NCBI GenBank assembly: GCA_005281725.1
Contig: SSBO01000012.1
Location: 3,854,102-3,918,101 of the forward strand
DNA length: 64,000 nucleotides
From: Wuchereria bancrofti
Taxonomy: Eukaryota > Nematoda > Chromadorea > Rhabditida > Onchocercidae
Reading direction: 5' to 3'
Numbering within the stretch: the stretch's first letter is position 1; each line of letters begins with the position of its first letter. The translations under genes and the position numbers were made by a program. Of this stretch, positions 25,601 through 37,957 are shown one piece after another. Under the pieces are notes generated by a model. That model made no database searches. It was not told where the DNA came from and was given only the letters and a program-made list of their open reading frames with translations.

Positions 25601-27140
25601 TCTACATATAACACCAAAAAGTAGTCACAACTTTACTATGTTTTGGCTTTTTTAATATCCAGTGGATCTTTTACCAGTTTTTGATAAGGTTTCTGTTTTT
25701 TACCGGAGATTTAAGGTGAAGTTGATGAAGAACGAGAGCCCCCTCTGAAGGTTCCGAAATTGAAAATTCGGCTTGGTCGAAATAGAGAAGAGCGTGTGGT
25801 TGATTCCGAACGACCAGCAGTGGACCAGATATCGAATGGTACACAGCACGAGATGGATAGGTTACAAATGGGATTTGGAAGTGGCGATGTTGACCGTCTT
25901 AACCGACACAAACGAATGGCAGGAGTGGATTATAACCGGAAAATGACTATTATTATTCCAAAATCTGTGATTAAAAATTCCTATGTGTCATCTTGTAACT
26001 CCGACAACTCGATCTCAGCAGCTGTCAGTTCTAACGCACAATTCTCACCTAATTCAGGTAAATTCCTTTTTCAAGTAATCGATTTGTTTGGATTTGTTTT
26101 TCCAAGGCTATTTTTATATCTTAATACACAATCTTATATGTTGATTCTCATCTGTTACGGGATGTGCTGTGAACTAGAATGCAGTATGAACAATTATGAT
26201 ATAGAGTGTAGTAGTAGTACTAAAGTATAGTAGTAGTAGCCTGTTTCCGAGTTTTTTATAAGTCTCAGAGAAGGGGCTTTTCCATTTGTTTTGAACAATA
26301 CCATTATTAGGAAATTACAATGTAATGATTTGTTATGCATATTTGTCGATTAGAAGTCTCTACCGTATGCAAACTGCAAAAATGTTTTATTGTTTCTCAG
26401 CCATTTTTCCATCCTCTAATTGCTACTAGCTTTTCGATTAGTTTATTATTATTACTATTAGTCTTTCGAGCCATAAGTTTCTGAACATTTCCGAGTTACT
26501 TCTGTTACATTTGGGTGTATATACTATCTTTTTCCATTGATCTAGTAAGGAACTGCATCATTTAACTTGCTAAGTTTTGCTGTTGGATTAACTTTTTCTG
26601 AAGGCCTAAAACGATAATTGTTTCTTTTTTCACCTTCTTTTGAACAGACGCGTTTATGGGATAAATTACTGAACAAAAGGTTTGGCAGACGTAATGAACA
26701 TGTAAAAGCTTTTTTAATAGCACATTGTAACAACAAAAGTCCGACTGTTGTGTAGTCCATTCCCATTTGATATCTCTAAAATTTGTGTGGAGCTAATATG
26801 AAAGGTCAAATAATTTTCAGAATTATCGGACGAGGAAGAAGATGAGCAGCTGCGTGCACAGGCTGATAGCGTCATCAGCCGCTTAAATGATTGGGGCACG
26901 AAAAATCCTGTGACGCGTCAAACTGATGCACTTTCCCGATTGGTTGCTACTGGACCTTTGGTAACTCCGGTCCTGGATCGGCTTCTTCCGAGTGATCCAT
27001 GGTTTTTTAGTATGGATGTGAAGAATCACTCAACAGTCGACTCTAATGACACTGCTCATTCACACATGGCATGGCTTGGATCCACTGCCAGCCACTCGCG
27101 CAGTTTAAAAACCACGATCAGCATCAGTAAGCCGAATTAG
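19601..27140 (+). CDS. BICRA/GLTSCR1-like SWI/SNF (ncBAF) subunit
   Basis: Seventeen exons join in phase, about 1332 residues: 19601-19644, 20049-20521, 20675-21120, 21396-21476, 21624-21812, 22026-22120, 22254-22575, 22722-22996, 23155-23303, 23421-23515, 23908-24013, 24118-24458, 24607-24987, 25185-25346, 25443-25620, 25716-26057 and 26821-27140. The N-terminal half is Gln/Ser/Pro-rich and low complexity. Around residues 640-760 lies the GLTSCR1 conserved region: HDLSDVLQRLLPFHVYSEPD, then HIIEQRMRSLLCKEAM and a basic-acidic helix. This domain incorporates BICRA/BICRAL into the non-canonical BAF chromatin remodeller with BRD9. Later exons are acidic, with a Lys-rich tract (KKNKEKKKKKKKRK) and a C-terminal acidic helix (ELSDEEEDEQLRAQAD). 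The final exon has GTAAGC at 27127, just before its TAG, so an alternative longer 3' end is possible. The family call rests on the single conserved domain. Confidence 0.8.
19851..19959. mobile_element. Short inverted-repeat (MITE-like) element in intron 1 of the BICRA-like gene
   Basis: Termini TGTTCTAGCTTTAATAAAC... and ...AATTTATTGTATCTAGAACA form a 27-bp inverted repeat with 23 matches around a 55-bp AT-rich centre. Length and structure suit a miniature inverted-repeat element or a hairpin. No clear target-site duplication is visible. Confidence 0.45.
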
Positions 27141-28943
27141 AATGAATTATGGTTTTTTGTCTTTTTTATGGCGTCTTCACTTTCCATTTCTACGAGGAAC
27201 GACAATTCTTTAGTTTTTGTTCTGTTAAGCTAATAGAGTGTTGGGGCACATTTAACTTAAAGGTTTGTTTAGTGATTCTAATTAAAATTTTGAGTTAGTC
27301 TCAAGTCTAAATTCATCAGGAAATTCATATTCTGTCGCGAAATAAGAAAGTGGAAACGCACAGTCGTCTATTGTGTTTATGTTTATTTGAGCGCGGGTTT
27401 CATGTCTTTCTGCTGCGTTTGTGGTGGTGTCTCTGTTGCAGTAAATAGCCACTACTGTGGTGAAGTTTTGATTAGTTTTACACAATTTGGTTTAATATTA
27501 TTGCTGTTTCGATCTGAAATGATTTGCCTCACTATCCGAGTGGGGAAATAGATTCAATTCGACTGCTTTTATTGAAAATAAGTATGATAAACTTTCAAGA
27601 TGATCAGTTCCAGTATATTCGTTTTGTCTTTTCATTGTTAAAGAACTCAGATCCATAATCTTTTTGAAAGTCCTATGTCTACTTTTTTCTTTGCACCATT
27701 TTATATTTATAGCTTAGTTCTTTGCGGTCTTCCTAAAATGAATTATTTTATTCATCAAATGCCTTGAACTCAAAACATTCTCTTTATTGCTAACCGTCCC
27801 TTCCTTTCATCCTTTCCCCATTCATTTTTGTTTCGTTGCGGTGCTTTCCTCTGTAACTTTTTTAAATGTGCTGCTAGAATGTTGTTTTACGAATATTTTG
27901 TATCGTATGAATATATGTATGTAGTGTTGTCCTATTTTATGGCATTATGTTGTCACTACAAATAGGATGGAATTTATTGGTTGGTTCTTTCAGTTCTAAA
28001 TTTTTTTTATAACTATGATAAGTTCCTTCCTACAGATTGTACAATATTTCTGTACAGGTCCAGACAGTGTACGCGTCTTATCACTTTTTTTTCTTCATTG
28101 TACTGGCCCCTACACAGATCCGCAAACACATAAACAGTATTCTAATCTCAAACTGATCTAATTTGGCCATTTTGTCTATCTTGTAACTTGTTCGTTGTCT
28201 TGTTTTAATTTTCGTTCGAGAAGGAGAAACTGTATATTTTTAATATTAAGCTGTGTGTTCAGAGTAATGCGCCTGTTCAGAAATAATATGTAGATATGGA
28301 GTATAAAGCATTCCGCATATGTAAGAGTATATTTTGTGAAAAAAAAAACTGTATGCGAGAAACTGTACTTTAAGATGTTAATTTCTCATACTTTTTCCCT
28401 TGATTCTTTTAATACGAGAAATGGTGAGCTCTCCAACTCGGGTTTGTTAATAGTTAGGTGGTTGGTGGAGCCATTGAGGAGCTACGGGCAAATTTGCAAG
28501 TCGTCGCAAGCCACTTTCTATTATCTGGTCCTCGTCCTTATACGCATTCCGTGAATTCAGATAGCCAGTGAGAGGGACGGCAGTCGGGCTCACTGAAATG
28601 TTTTTGCAACCGGTTACGTGTAGCAAATTTAAAAATGTATCGGGCCATAGGCAGTGTAATTGTATGCGTCTAGTGGTAAATAAATAAAGCGTATCTCGTA
28701 TATGCCATTAGTTTGACAGTGGAGGTATCTTACCTGTGAGATTTGTGACGGTAACTTCTTTTTGGACATGCTGGCATCCTTAACGATATGATTTCTGGAT
28801 GATTTTGACCGAGGACTTTCTTTCATATCGTAGCGTCACCTAATAGTTCCATTTTTCTGTTCATAAAAATCCATTCAACTGTATATTTATTGTATAGAAA
28901 TCTTTCATTTGTTCCCTTACTGTTGTTGCAGGTTTGTCCTGGA
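27141..28943. other. BICRA-like 3' region and intercistronic segment
   Basis: About 1.8 kb with no supported coding exon. Overlapping AATAAA hexamers at 28679-28688 are good candidates for the BICRA-like poly(A) signal. About 240 bp further on, a pyrimidine-rich TTGTTGCAG (28923-28931) precedes the LSM11 ATG by 12 nt. Confidence 0.5.
28923..28931 (+). promoter_or_regulatory. Putative spliced-leader (trans-splice) acceptor of LSM11
   Basis: A TTCCCTTACTGTTGTTGCAG acceptor ends at 28931, 12 nt before the ATG at 28944. No upstream exon in a compatible frame was found, as expected for spliced-leader addition in nematodes. It lies about 240 bp past a tandem AATAAA, the arrangement of a downstream operon gene. 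Confidence 0.45.
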
Positions 28944-30927
28944 ATGGATTTCTTCTCTTCGAGTTTTAACGCTGAGAAAGTTTTAAATGAATTTGAACTA
29001 CCCTTCATCGAGTTCAAAAGTTTTAAGTCAGTTGACGAATTTGAGCAGTATTTACGAAGCACAAATGCCGCATTTGTCGCACAGTTACAAAAAGTGGAGA
29101 TTCAGGAAAACATCGAGAAGAAATCAGCTGGATTCTCCAGGTAGAAATTCCATTGTAAAAGCTGAAATCAGACTTTAGACAGCTTATGAGAGGCGTTGAG
29201 TATTTGTAATTGCCTGGATGTCGAAATATTTATAACATTAAAAAAAATCTCTCTTCCCTTAAATAATTTTTTCTTTTAATTCAAAAAGACTCACACAATA
29301 AACATCTTTTGAAAAGTTAATCATTACTTTACATTGTTGTCACTGCAGCGCTGATTAGCACATGCAAGGTTGGCATAACACCCAGGCAAAGGAGATGTGG
29401 ACTTTTGTCATTTTTCCCTTGGCCATTTTGATATATGCATAGCAAAATGGCCAGGTGTGTACACCATGTAAATAGATTTACAGTTGCGTGAGCCGCATCA
29501 TGTTCAGGAAGAGGACTTTGAAAGTCCAGAAAATCAATAAAAAACCCTTAACTGCATATATGTACATACATACATAAGAAGGTTCTCTCATGATTTTAAT
29601 ACGACTCCTCTCTTCCATCCAGTGTCGGCCACCAATTAAATTGATTTTCCCCATCTACAATTTTGTTCATTACAAGTTCTTACAGGAATTCGTTGATTAT
29701 CTGCACAAGGCAAGCTAAATTCAGATTAAGCAGTCAGGGCTGATCCTTTGACATTCATTTGTCGCTCTTGTAAAACTGCCATAAGTTTTACTGCAAGACA
29801 GTACTAATTTCCAACTTGATGTTTTCCTATTAAATGAGGCAAAATTTATTTCAGGGGAGCTCGGCTATCACAAATGTGTGCACAAAGGGGAAGAAATATA
29901 ACTGAACCTGTTGAGTTGCGGAGATGCCTCAATAAGGCTAGTCACATGAAAATAATTTTCTAGCTTCCTAACTTAATATTTATAACTCAGCTACTTATAG
30001 AAATGGAGCGCTATTAATTTGTTCCAAACAAACCAGCAAGGACCAATGAGACGTCTGGAAGAGTGCGTGGAACAGGGTCATCCAGTACGTATTAGTTTGC
30101 GTGGGCGAAATAGCGTGAACTCTTCCATTCAAGCAAAAATTGTTGCATTTGATAAGCACTGGAACCTGCTGATAAGGTTTGTCATACATTGACACGAAGT
30201 CACCGAGAATTCTGTGCCACCTTCCAATCCAGCCATAACATGTTACCCCAAATTCCACTGATTATCACTAATCTTAAAAAAGTAAACGTTCCGAAATGGC
30301 CATAAAGCTACGAGGTGAAATCTTTCATGTTCTCTTCAAATATGTGTTCACTTAACGTGATCCCAGGTGTAATTGTGTTTACTCGAGTACAGATATGTGA
30401 TTTCTTTAAAGGAGTAAATATAAGTCGAAAACTTTAAACCTGATTCAACATTATATATTCATAACTGACAAAGTTTAGTGAGCATTTAATGATTCATAAG
30501 CGTAAATCAACAAAGTAATATAGAGATGGTGATGAGAGTTTCAATCCATCAATGAGAATGAAACGTCGAACCACCAGAAGTATACAGGCAGCAGGACCAT
30601 ACCAGTATTCTGAAAGCCAATGCGAGGACAGAAAAGGTAAAACAAAAACACTATGGCAACGTCATCTACCGTGTTCTCTGATACGTGGGGACGACATTGT
30701 CTTGATATTCATTTCTCCACAAATGTCTGTTAAGCGTTTTTTACGGTACGTTTGCAAAGATATATTTTTGGTGATGTGCAATTTAATATTTGGAAGACAA
30801 AAATATTTGGAAGACGTAATATTTAGGAATGACCAGCAAAGAACTGATGGGACAAGGACTCACTTATCAGATTTCAGAAAGCCTTTTCGCCTTTTGCAGG
30901 ATATCAACAGATAAACAGTTCATGTGA
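28944..30927 (+). CDS. LSM11: LSM11, U7 snRNP-specific Sm-like protein
   Basis: Exons 28944-29140, 29855-29909 (3' end least certain), 30001-30176, 30524-30745 and 30900-30927 give about 225 residues. The N-terminus (SSSFNAEKVLNEFELPF, then SVDEFEQYLRST) parallels the FLASH-contacting N-terminus of human LSM11 (SFDPLLALY... AEYESFLRTG). The Sm1 half is LEECVEQGHPVRISLRGRN to IVAFDKHWNLLIRDGDES, matching human VAFDKFWNMALTDVDET. The Sm2 half is QRHLPCSLIRGDDIVLIFIS, matching HINQIFIRGENVLLVHLAQ. A roughly 40-residue basic spacer separates Sm1 from Sm2, much shorter than in vertebrates. LSM11 and LSM10 replace SmD2/SmD1 in the U7 Sm ring, which cleaves histone pre-mRNA 3' ends. If the GTACGT at 30746 is not used, the frame reads on to a stop at 30914. 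The gene is convergent with XPOT, 74 bp between stops. Confidence 0.85.
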
Positions 30928-31001
30928 TCTGATTTCACGCCACATAACAATATGTGCATATGATAAAATTATTTTAGAAGCTGGATTAATTTTCTACTTC
31001 T

Positions 31002-34000
31002 TCACTGTGCAATAGTATCCGCTTTCATTCGCCTTAGCTGAGCATACTGCGTATCCAACGCCTTTTCTAGTTGTTTACCCTATAACTTTTTGTAGTTTGT
31101 AACAAATATATTGCTATTCTACCACAGCGTGTAAACTTCTTACACTGAAACTGTATTAAGCTTCAATAAATCAAATTACTTACCTTATAACTAGATATAC
31201 ACTGACAAAAATTTCGGGCAAAGTGTGCAGGAAGGAACAACTGTAAACACTGGTCGAACCTGCAAAAATCGCTGTGGTTACAGTGTTAAACTTCATTTTA
31301 ATTTAGATCAAAACAGTTAAACCAACAGGTACGTCTCACCTTTCCAAAGAACAAGATCGTAGAGTTTGTAAACATACATAGATTTCGTGCTGGAGCAAAA
31401 TACACTGAGCGTCTGTAAGGTCATGATTTCCGTTAAGAGGAGTCTGCAAACGATACTGACTAGGTCATGCTTATAATATGGTATTTTGTAGAGACAAAAA
31501 ACTGCTTGTACTGTTAGTCCATTCACAAAGTCTGATATCGAAGAGTCCCCAGAAAAACAGGATTAACCAAACATAACGCTTTCGGCGTTAAGATTCAACT
31601 ACGACCTATTTTGCCAAATAGTTTTTTCTGCATGGATAAGAAATTACCTGAAGCGCACCACAAACCGCCTTCTCCCATAAAAACTCGATGCAGGCAACTG
31701 ATCCGTCGTTCGACAATTTTAGAAATAGTTTACTAATGATTTGGAATGTCAACCGCTGTGTTGGCACATCATTTAAGCTCATGAAGGAAATGAGTGAGTC
31801 GGCTATTTTGTTAAGAAATTCGACGCCTACAAATTAAGGTTATAAAAAGCTGAATTTTCAATTATCCTCAATCAAATAAGATGAAATCTGGAAATGAATT
31901 AACCAGTTCAGTTATTTTTTATCACAAATTCCCATGCAGTGATATACTTTTGTGATTACTTACCACAGTCTGTCAACATAACAGTTAAGTCATGTGTCAA
32001 GATGCTCAATATTGTTTGCAGAAAGGCCCGGTTGTAATAAACCATGTCCTTAACATGGCTCTCATTGCATGTATCAACCGAAGTCCTTTGTGCAGCCCAT
32101 AAAATATCAAATAAAGCAGGAATATTCAAGCCAATTTCCAAAAGACGTTTCTGAAATGACAAAAGTAAGGGCTGTCACCCTCTGTAGTAATAGTAACAAG
32201 AACAGAAAATAGAAAAAGGCGCTGCTTAAAATGTTCAAAACGTGACCATATGGAAAACTTCTACTTGTTTGTGAACTGTTCGACCATCCAAAAATGGCTA
32301 CATAATGGTGGAAGTCTACCTATATCTAGTAGTGGAAGAAATCAAGTTTGAAGCAAATAACGAAGTCCATAAAAACATACCTTAAATTTGCCGAAAATTT
32401 GCTGCAATAAAATAAGAAAGTCATGCATCACTTTAAGATCTAAACCAACATCAAGATACTTGTTGCAAATAGCTGGTAACATAGCTAGTATTTCACCATC
32501 AAGACAAGTGACCATCCGATGAAGATACTGCCTCAGTGCATCCAATCCTTCGATATTATTTGGAGTTACCTTATCCAGAAAAACCTAAGAATCATATCAA
32601 CTCACTACAGTCCCAATAATTACGAATGTTTAGAGAGACACAACACAGCTTATAGAATCAAGTTTTCCATTTCATAATGGACCATAGTTTGTTTTACGTA
32701 GTTAACTTTTTTTTGTTATTAACTGTATAAAACAGGATATGCAACATTAAGATGTAAGATAAGCAAATGAAGAACGTACTTCCATCAATTCAATGAAAAT
32801 GATAGTACACTGACAGCACTGCATGGTGTAATTGTTTGAAAATGCTTTAGTAATACGACTGAAAATACGAATCTCTAAGAATATAATCAGTTCTTTGATA
32901 TAATTATCAAAATAATACAATTTCAAAACAAAAGCTCACGCGCTGTAACCAATAACATCAGCAAATCGCTGATGAAGCTGCTGTACTTCATCCACATTCT
33001 TTGTTCGTGATAGCCTTTCCGTGATACGTGAGAATTTTTGAAGCAATGATAAACCGAGAACTTTCATGCATTCTTGTTTCCTTTCAACGGGTAGATTACT
33101 GTGAATAATTAGCACTGATGTAGATTCATAGAGATACATCTGGAATCTAATCAAAATTAACAACTCAGTGATTCTAAAAGTTTCAAACAAAGAAGATCTG
33201 ATAATTGGAAACAGTTAAAAATTTTCGATATGCTTAAAAGACCGCTAATTTAAATAGTTAGTTAACTAAATGATACCATCACTGAGGGGAAAAAGCAAAA
33301 GTCCCTACGACAATGTATAAAGGAAAGCGGAAAACGAAAAAAAAACCTGGTCCTCTTTCGAGAGTTGGTAATCTTCTTCGGATGTTACGGTGAAAAATGA
33401 CTCTAACTGTGCGAGAATATTTTCAGCTTGGCTACCCACGAAAAGCCTGGAAATATTTTTTTTTAATGAGGAAGCTTTTTTTTGTAAAAAATTTTTTTGC
33501 TTACTTATGTGCTTTTACAAAGCGACAAAATAAGTAGATAATGCGACTTCTTGATCGTAATGAAGCCTGACGAATACCACGTGTATCCAAGAATGCTTCC
33601 TGAAATGAAAATTAAGAAATAATTGTCTAAATGAGCACACTGTATTTATGAGGAATGAAGAGAAAAAAATCTATATAAACACATACGTGAGCCGGAAAAC
33701 AGTCACTGAATGAGTCATACACTATATACATAAATGTTTACTAGATATATAAGGCCGAAATTTGAAATCCAAACCAGTATCAACGACAGTAGACCGGTAC
33801 TATTTTGCAGGATCCTTTCATAACGACAAGCAATTTCGAAGAATAATGTATTGATACAAGGTAATCCACAATGATTTATTGTACTTTGTAGAATCTAAAT
33901 GAAACACGTAGATATTTGTACGGCTTCAAAGAGAATAATATACAAAAACTTTTTATTACATTGTTCGGCTTAGTCAAAATAAAGTTTGTAATTTCGAGAC

Positions 34001-37000
34001 CTAATGGATAACAGACCTGTGTTGCCAATATTTTTGCACGCTCAGAAATTAAACCACTATTACTTCCGAAATTTGTCTGCAAAAAGGACACATTATTTCA
34101 CATGGTTTAAATTGACTTGACTTATTTAACTTCCACTTTTCTGACACTAGTTCCCTATTACGTATGGCTACCATTTTTGTAAGTAAAAAGAAATGTCCAT
34201 CATCCAAAATAACTTAGTGAAATGCAAAATAAACTGTTTAGCCCAAGTCATATATGAACTTATAACAAATGACTAAAATAACAACATAAAAGTCTTGTGA
34301 GGAACCATTTTCTTTTGGAGATATAATTCTGGATATTCAAAAGTAAACTTCGAATTTTTCAAAGCATATGAAATAATATACGTGTATGAAGTCGGCAAGA
34401 TCGTACACTAGTGCTAACGTAGCTTCAACAACATTCATTTGGCACTGCTTCCAGTTTTCACATACATTTTGCACCGATGGCTCCAGTTTCATCAATATCG
34501 GTTCCGGTTCCTAAACTATGTAGCCAGCAATTTTTGAAATTAGATAACCGAGAGCATCCAAATATTAACATAAAGAAACTGGTTTTAATAATCTAGGAAC
34601 AACTTTAAGTTACAAAGTGAAAGTTATTCTCGGTTAAAATGTTATTTTTACAATTAACCACAGCTGTTTCATGCATCTAATGTGACTTGATTTCAGCACT
34701 CCTCGGTCTTTTTTTTCCTCCCTCTCTTTTTTTCTCTTACTCCGAAGTCTTGATCAGTCGTTTCACACAAACTCAACATTATAAGAAAATAACGTACAAA
34801 ATTCCCAACTGCTGAAAGCAAATTTCGAAGTTGCCTTCTATACGCCATGAATTCAGCAACGACCTCACCATCCGTATTACTCAAATCAACATCACTTGCT
34901 GCTTTGTACCTAAAAAACAAAAATCTTTATAAATTTGCAAAAAGTTGAGATAAGAATATCAGAATCTTAGTTCTAGTGACTTCCTTAGTTGTACCTAACT
35001 TTTCAACTGCCAATCAAGAAAAATAAGTCAAAATTCAGTCATTGTGTGCAAGCACACATTTTTTTGATTAGAGAGACAATAACATGAAGGATGATGCAGT
35101 ATGCATTCATAAATCCAAATGAAAAAGACAAATTACTATTTGTGGTTTACTACCTAATGAAATCTTGTGGTTTAGAAACGAATAAGTTAACCTATCCATG
35201 GCTATGCAAATCATTCGACTAGTGAAGTCATGACGCTTCTCAAATTCCTGAGTTTTAAGAACACAAACATAACGCCGTAAAAACTCGACAACAGTTTCAG
35301 ACGCATCTATATCCTGAAACTTCACAGTTCTTTGTAAAAAGCACTTCAGCTGAAATAACAGCAAATGTGAACAATGAATGCAACAAAATCATAAAAAATA
35401 AAGACCTCATTAGAAAAACATAATAAAGCGATATCAGCTTGTTCTTGAAGAAGCACTTCACACTGCATAGATTTTTCTGCATCACCAACTTTTGAAAAGC
35501 TGAAAACTATTTTATGCAAAAAGCGTACTTAATCTATTTTAACTTGTCGTATACAGATTCTGCTCTTTTAGTCTAGGAAATGTTGTACAAAAAAATTTTC
35601 GGTTTGGAATTTATATCAAAGCATACTGAGATAAGAAGTGAAATTTAGCGTCTTCAAACTACTACGTTCCTTTTTAAGTTGATATCACCAGTTGAATTGA
35701 ACAAAGTGTGCTATGCGGTACCATTTTGGTGGGAAATCAAAAAGATACCATGTGTGGCAATCGATTAAAGCGCATCCTAATGAACTTATAAGAGCTCCAG
35801 TTCTCAAAACATCATCAACATCATTTTCCTGCAAATATTCTATTGCATTTCATCCATGAAGGATGGATAATGGAAGCTATTTCTTAGGAAACTTCATTAA
35901 AATTACTTGGTAATGCTTACTCTCAAATCAAATGACCCGTTCTCACGCAAAATAGTGCACAGCGATGCAGTCAGTAGAAGTTTCTTTTCAGCATCCATAC
36001 CTTTCGTGACCATTGCATTGATAGCTGATATTGCTGATTCACAAGTGTGTTCATTTTTTAAACAATCTAAAGATCACATTGACAAATCTATCCACTTTGA
36101 TATAGGGTAAAAATATTTGAAAAGTTATTAGGAATATAAACAGCTACTAATAATAAACGGGACAGTAGTGTTGTTGACAACAAGTTCCAAATCAATCCAG
36201 TCGATGTAACAAGCAATAACATCCAAGCAAAGTTCTCGAGTCTTCAAATCATTGCTTTCAGCCTAAAGTCATGAAACGAAGTTTTCAAATCGTATGCAAT
36301 CTGAGTACTGATATTCTTGATTAAAAAACTTTATTTACGGATTTTACAAAATAAGAAACTCTGTTCTTCAGATAAGCAACACTGCTAGTAATAATAAATT
36401 TCAGTTTGCAATTTAAAATGAATTTCCAGCACGTAAATCGTAGAAAATGATGAAATAATTTTAACAAAAACTTCGAGCTATAACAATTCAACAAAACTGG
36501 TTAAACTGACTAGTATTTGAGTCCATATCAGTGCTAGGCTATAGTTGCAGTTATCACGCATAGCATCCTTTATCCGCATATTTCTCTCAGTCTCCTGCAA
36601 GAAAGTAACCTTAAAACAAAAGCAATGTGAAAGTTGATATTAAGCAAATAACTAGTTTCTAATAAAACAGATTTAACAATAATTACGCACACTTTTTTCT
36701 TAGTTTATTTTATGTAGAACGAAAAAACTAAGTCCGAGTAAAATCTTTATGTAGCCTCCCCAAAATTTATCTAGTCAGAACGTTTCAAATTATATTTTAA
36801 TACTATAGAGATCTTTTATTTACTCTGCTTATTCTGCATTACTACTTTTCTATTTCGATGACAGTGATCATGAATAATTCTGCATTTCTACTGACATAGA
36901 GATAAAAGTACCCAAGTAGGTACAACAATTTCTGGAACAGAATGACAAACATCTCCTTCCTTCAAATTGCAATACCTGCTTGGTGCGCCGGATCTCTCGA

Positions 37001-37957
37001 TCAACTACCTCACAGTCGATAGCAATTAAAGTACGCAGGAAAAAGACCGTTATTTCAGGTGATGATACCATCTGTTGGAAAAATACCTACAGCAAAGAAA
37101 ACAATCAATCATAACGACCCTTCCCTTGATTTATATTGGCAGAAAAAGCTTTTGGTGAATATAAATTAATGCTATTTTAAACTTATTGCACAGATATAAA
37201 GGAAACTTGCCTCTTCCATGAAATTCGGCCAACGTTTTGGAAAATCGGCAGCAAAAACCAATGCAAAGAGCTGAGCCATTTTGTTCACCAAATATGACGG
37301 CAGATTTTCAGGTGAACTTCTGGAATAAAAATTTGCAGTTTAAAAAATAAGGTCATCACTCTGGAAAACAGAGCATCCTATGTTGGACTTACAGGCGACG
37401 CAACCATCCATACATCCATCTTCGAATAATATCCTGATCCCGATCGTTATCCGCATAGCGTACTGTCAAATATGTTTCAATCACCTGCAGAAGCATGAAA
37501 TGTTCCTCCGGATCACTGAAATTTGCTTCTTTGATGATACCTGTCCCCAAAAATCAAGCTACCACTGCTGTTATATTAAAAAAATGCCAGAACTGAAACC
37601 GTCTCAGTTCATAAAAAAGTCTTTTTTAACAAGTATCCGCACCAGCCACTAATGATTTTTTCGATGCAATTCTTCCAACCATCGCATTCGTTCTTCAACT
37701 TTTCTATGTACTCGAAAATCTGTAAATTGACAAGTTATAAGTTCACTCATTTTAGCTATGATGCGAATTATACCATTATAAAAATGGCTATTTAAAAAAT
37801 GAACCAGGTACTGAAAGCCAAATCATTCCATGCGTATTAACTTGTCCACAAAAAGAGGATGGCAACAATTTATGATGACACCCTAAAGCTGACCCTGTTT
37901 AAAATAACTCACCAAGTGATGCTGCGCAGTATTAGCCAATGAGGTAATAGAAATCAT
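31002..37957 (-). CDS. xpo-3: Exportin-T, nuclear export receptor for tRNA
   Basis: Twenty-five exons join in perfect phase to 960 residues (human XPOT has 962). From 5' to 3', exon starts are 37957, 37719, 37540, 37319, 37086, 36594, 36262, 36066, 35828, 35499, 35349, 34909, 34510, 34076, 33894, 33599, 33446, 33139, 32858, 32584, 32150, 31826, 31443, 31259 and 31079. Diagnostic segments include FFLRTLIAIDCEVVDREI, ERNMRIKDAMRDNC, ISAINAMVTKGMDAEKKLLL, YESTSVLIIHSNLPVERKQE, LRQYLHRMVTCLDGE, NRAFLQTILSILTHDL and NGNHDLTDAQ, each matching the XPOT HEAT-repeat solenoid in order. The protein binds mature tRNA with RanGTP and carries it through nuclear pores. Intron 4 uses GAG|GCAAGT, a GC-AG donor, with homology continuous across it (PNFMEE to VFFQQM). 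It is unusually exon-dense. Confidence is high. Confidence 0.95.
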
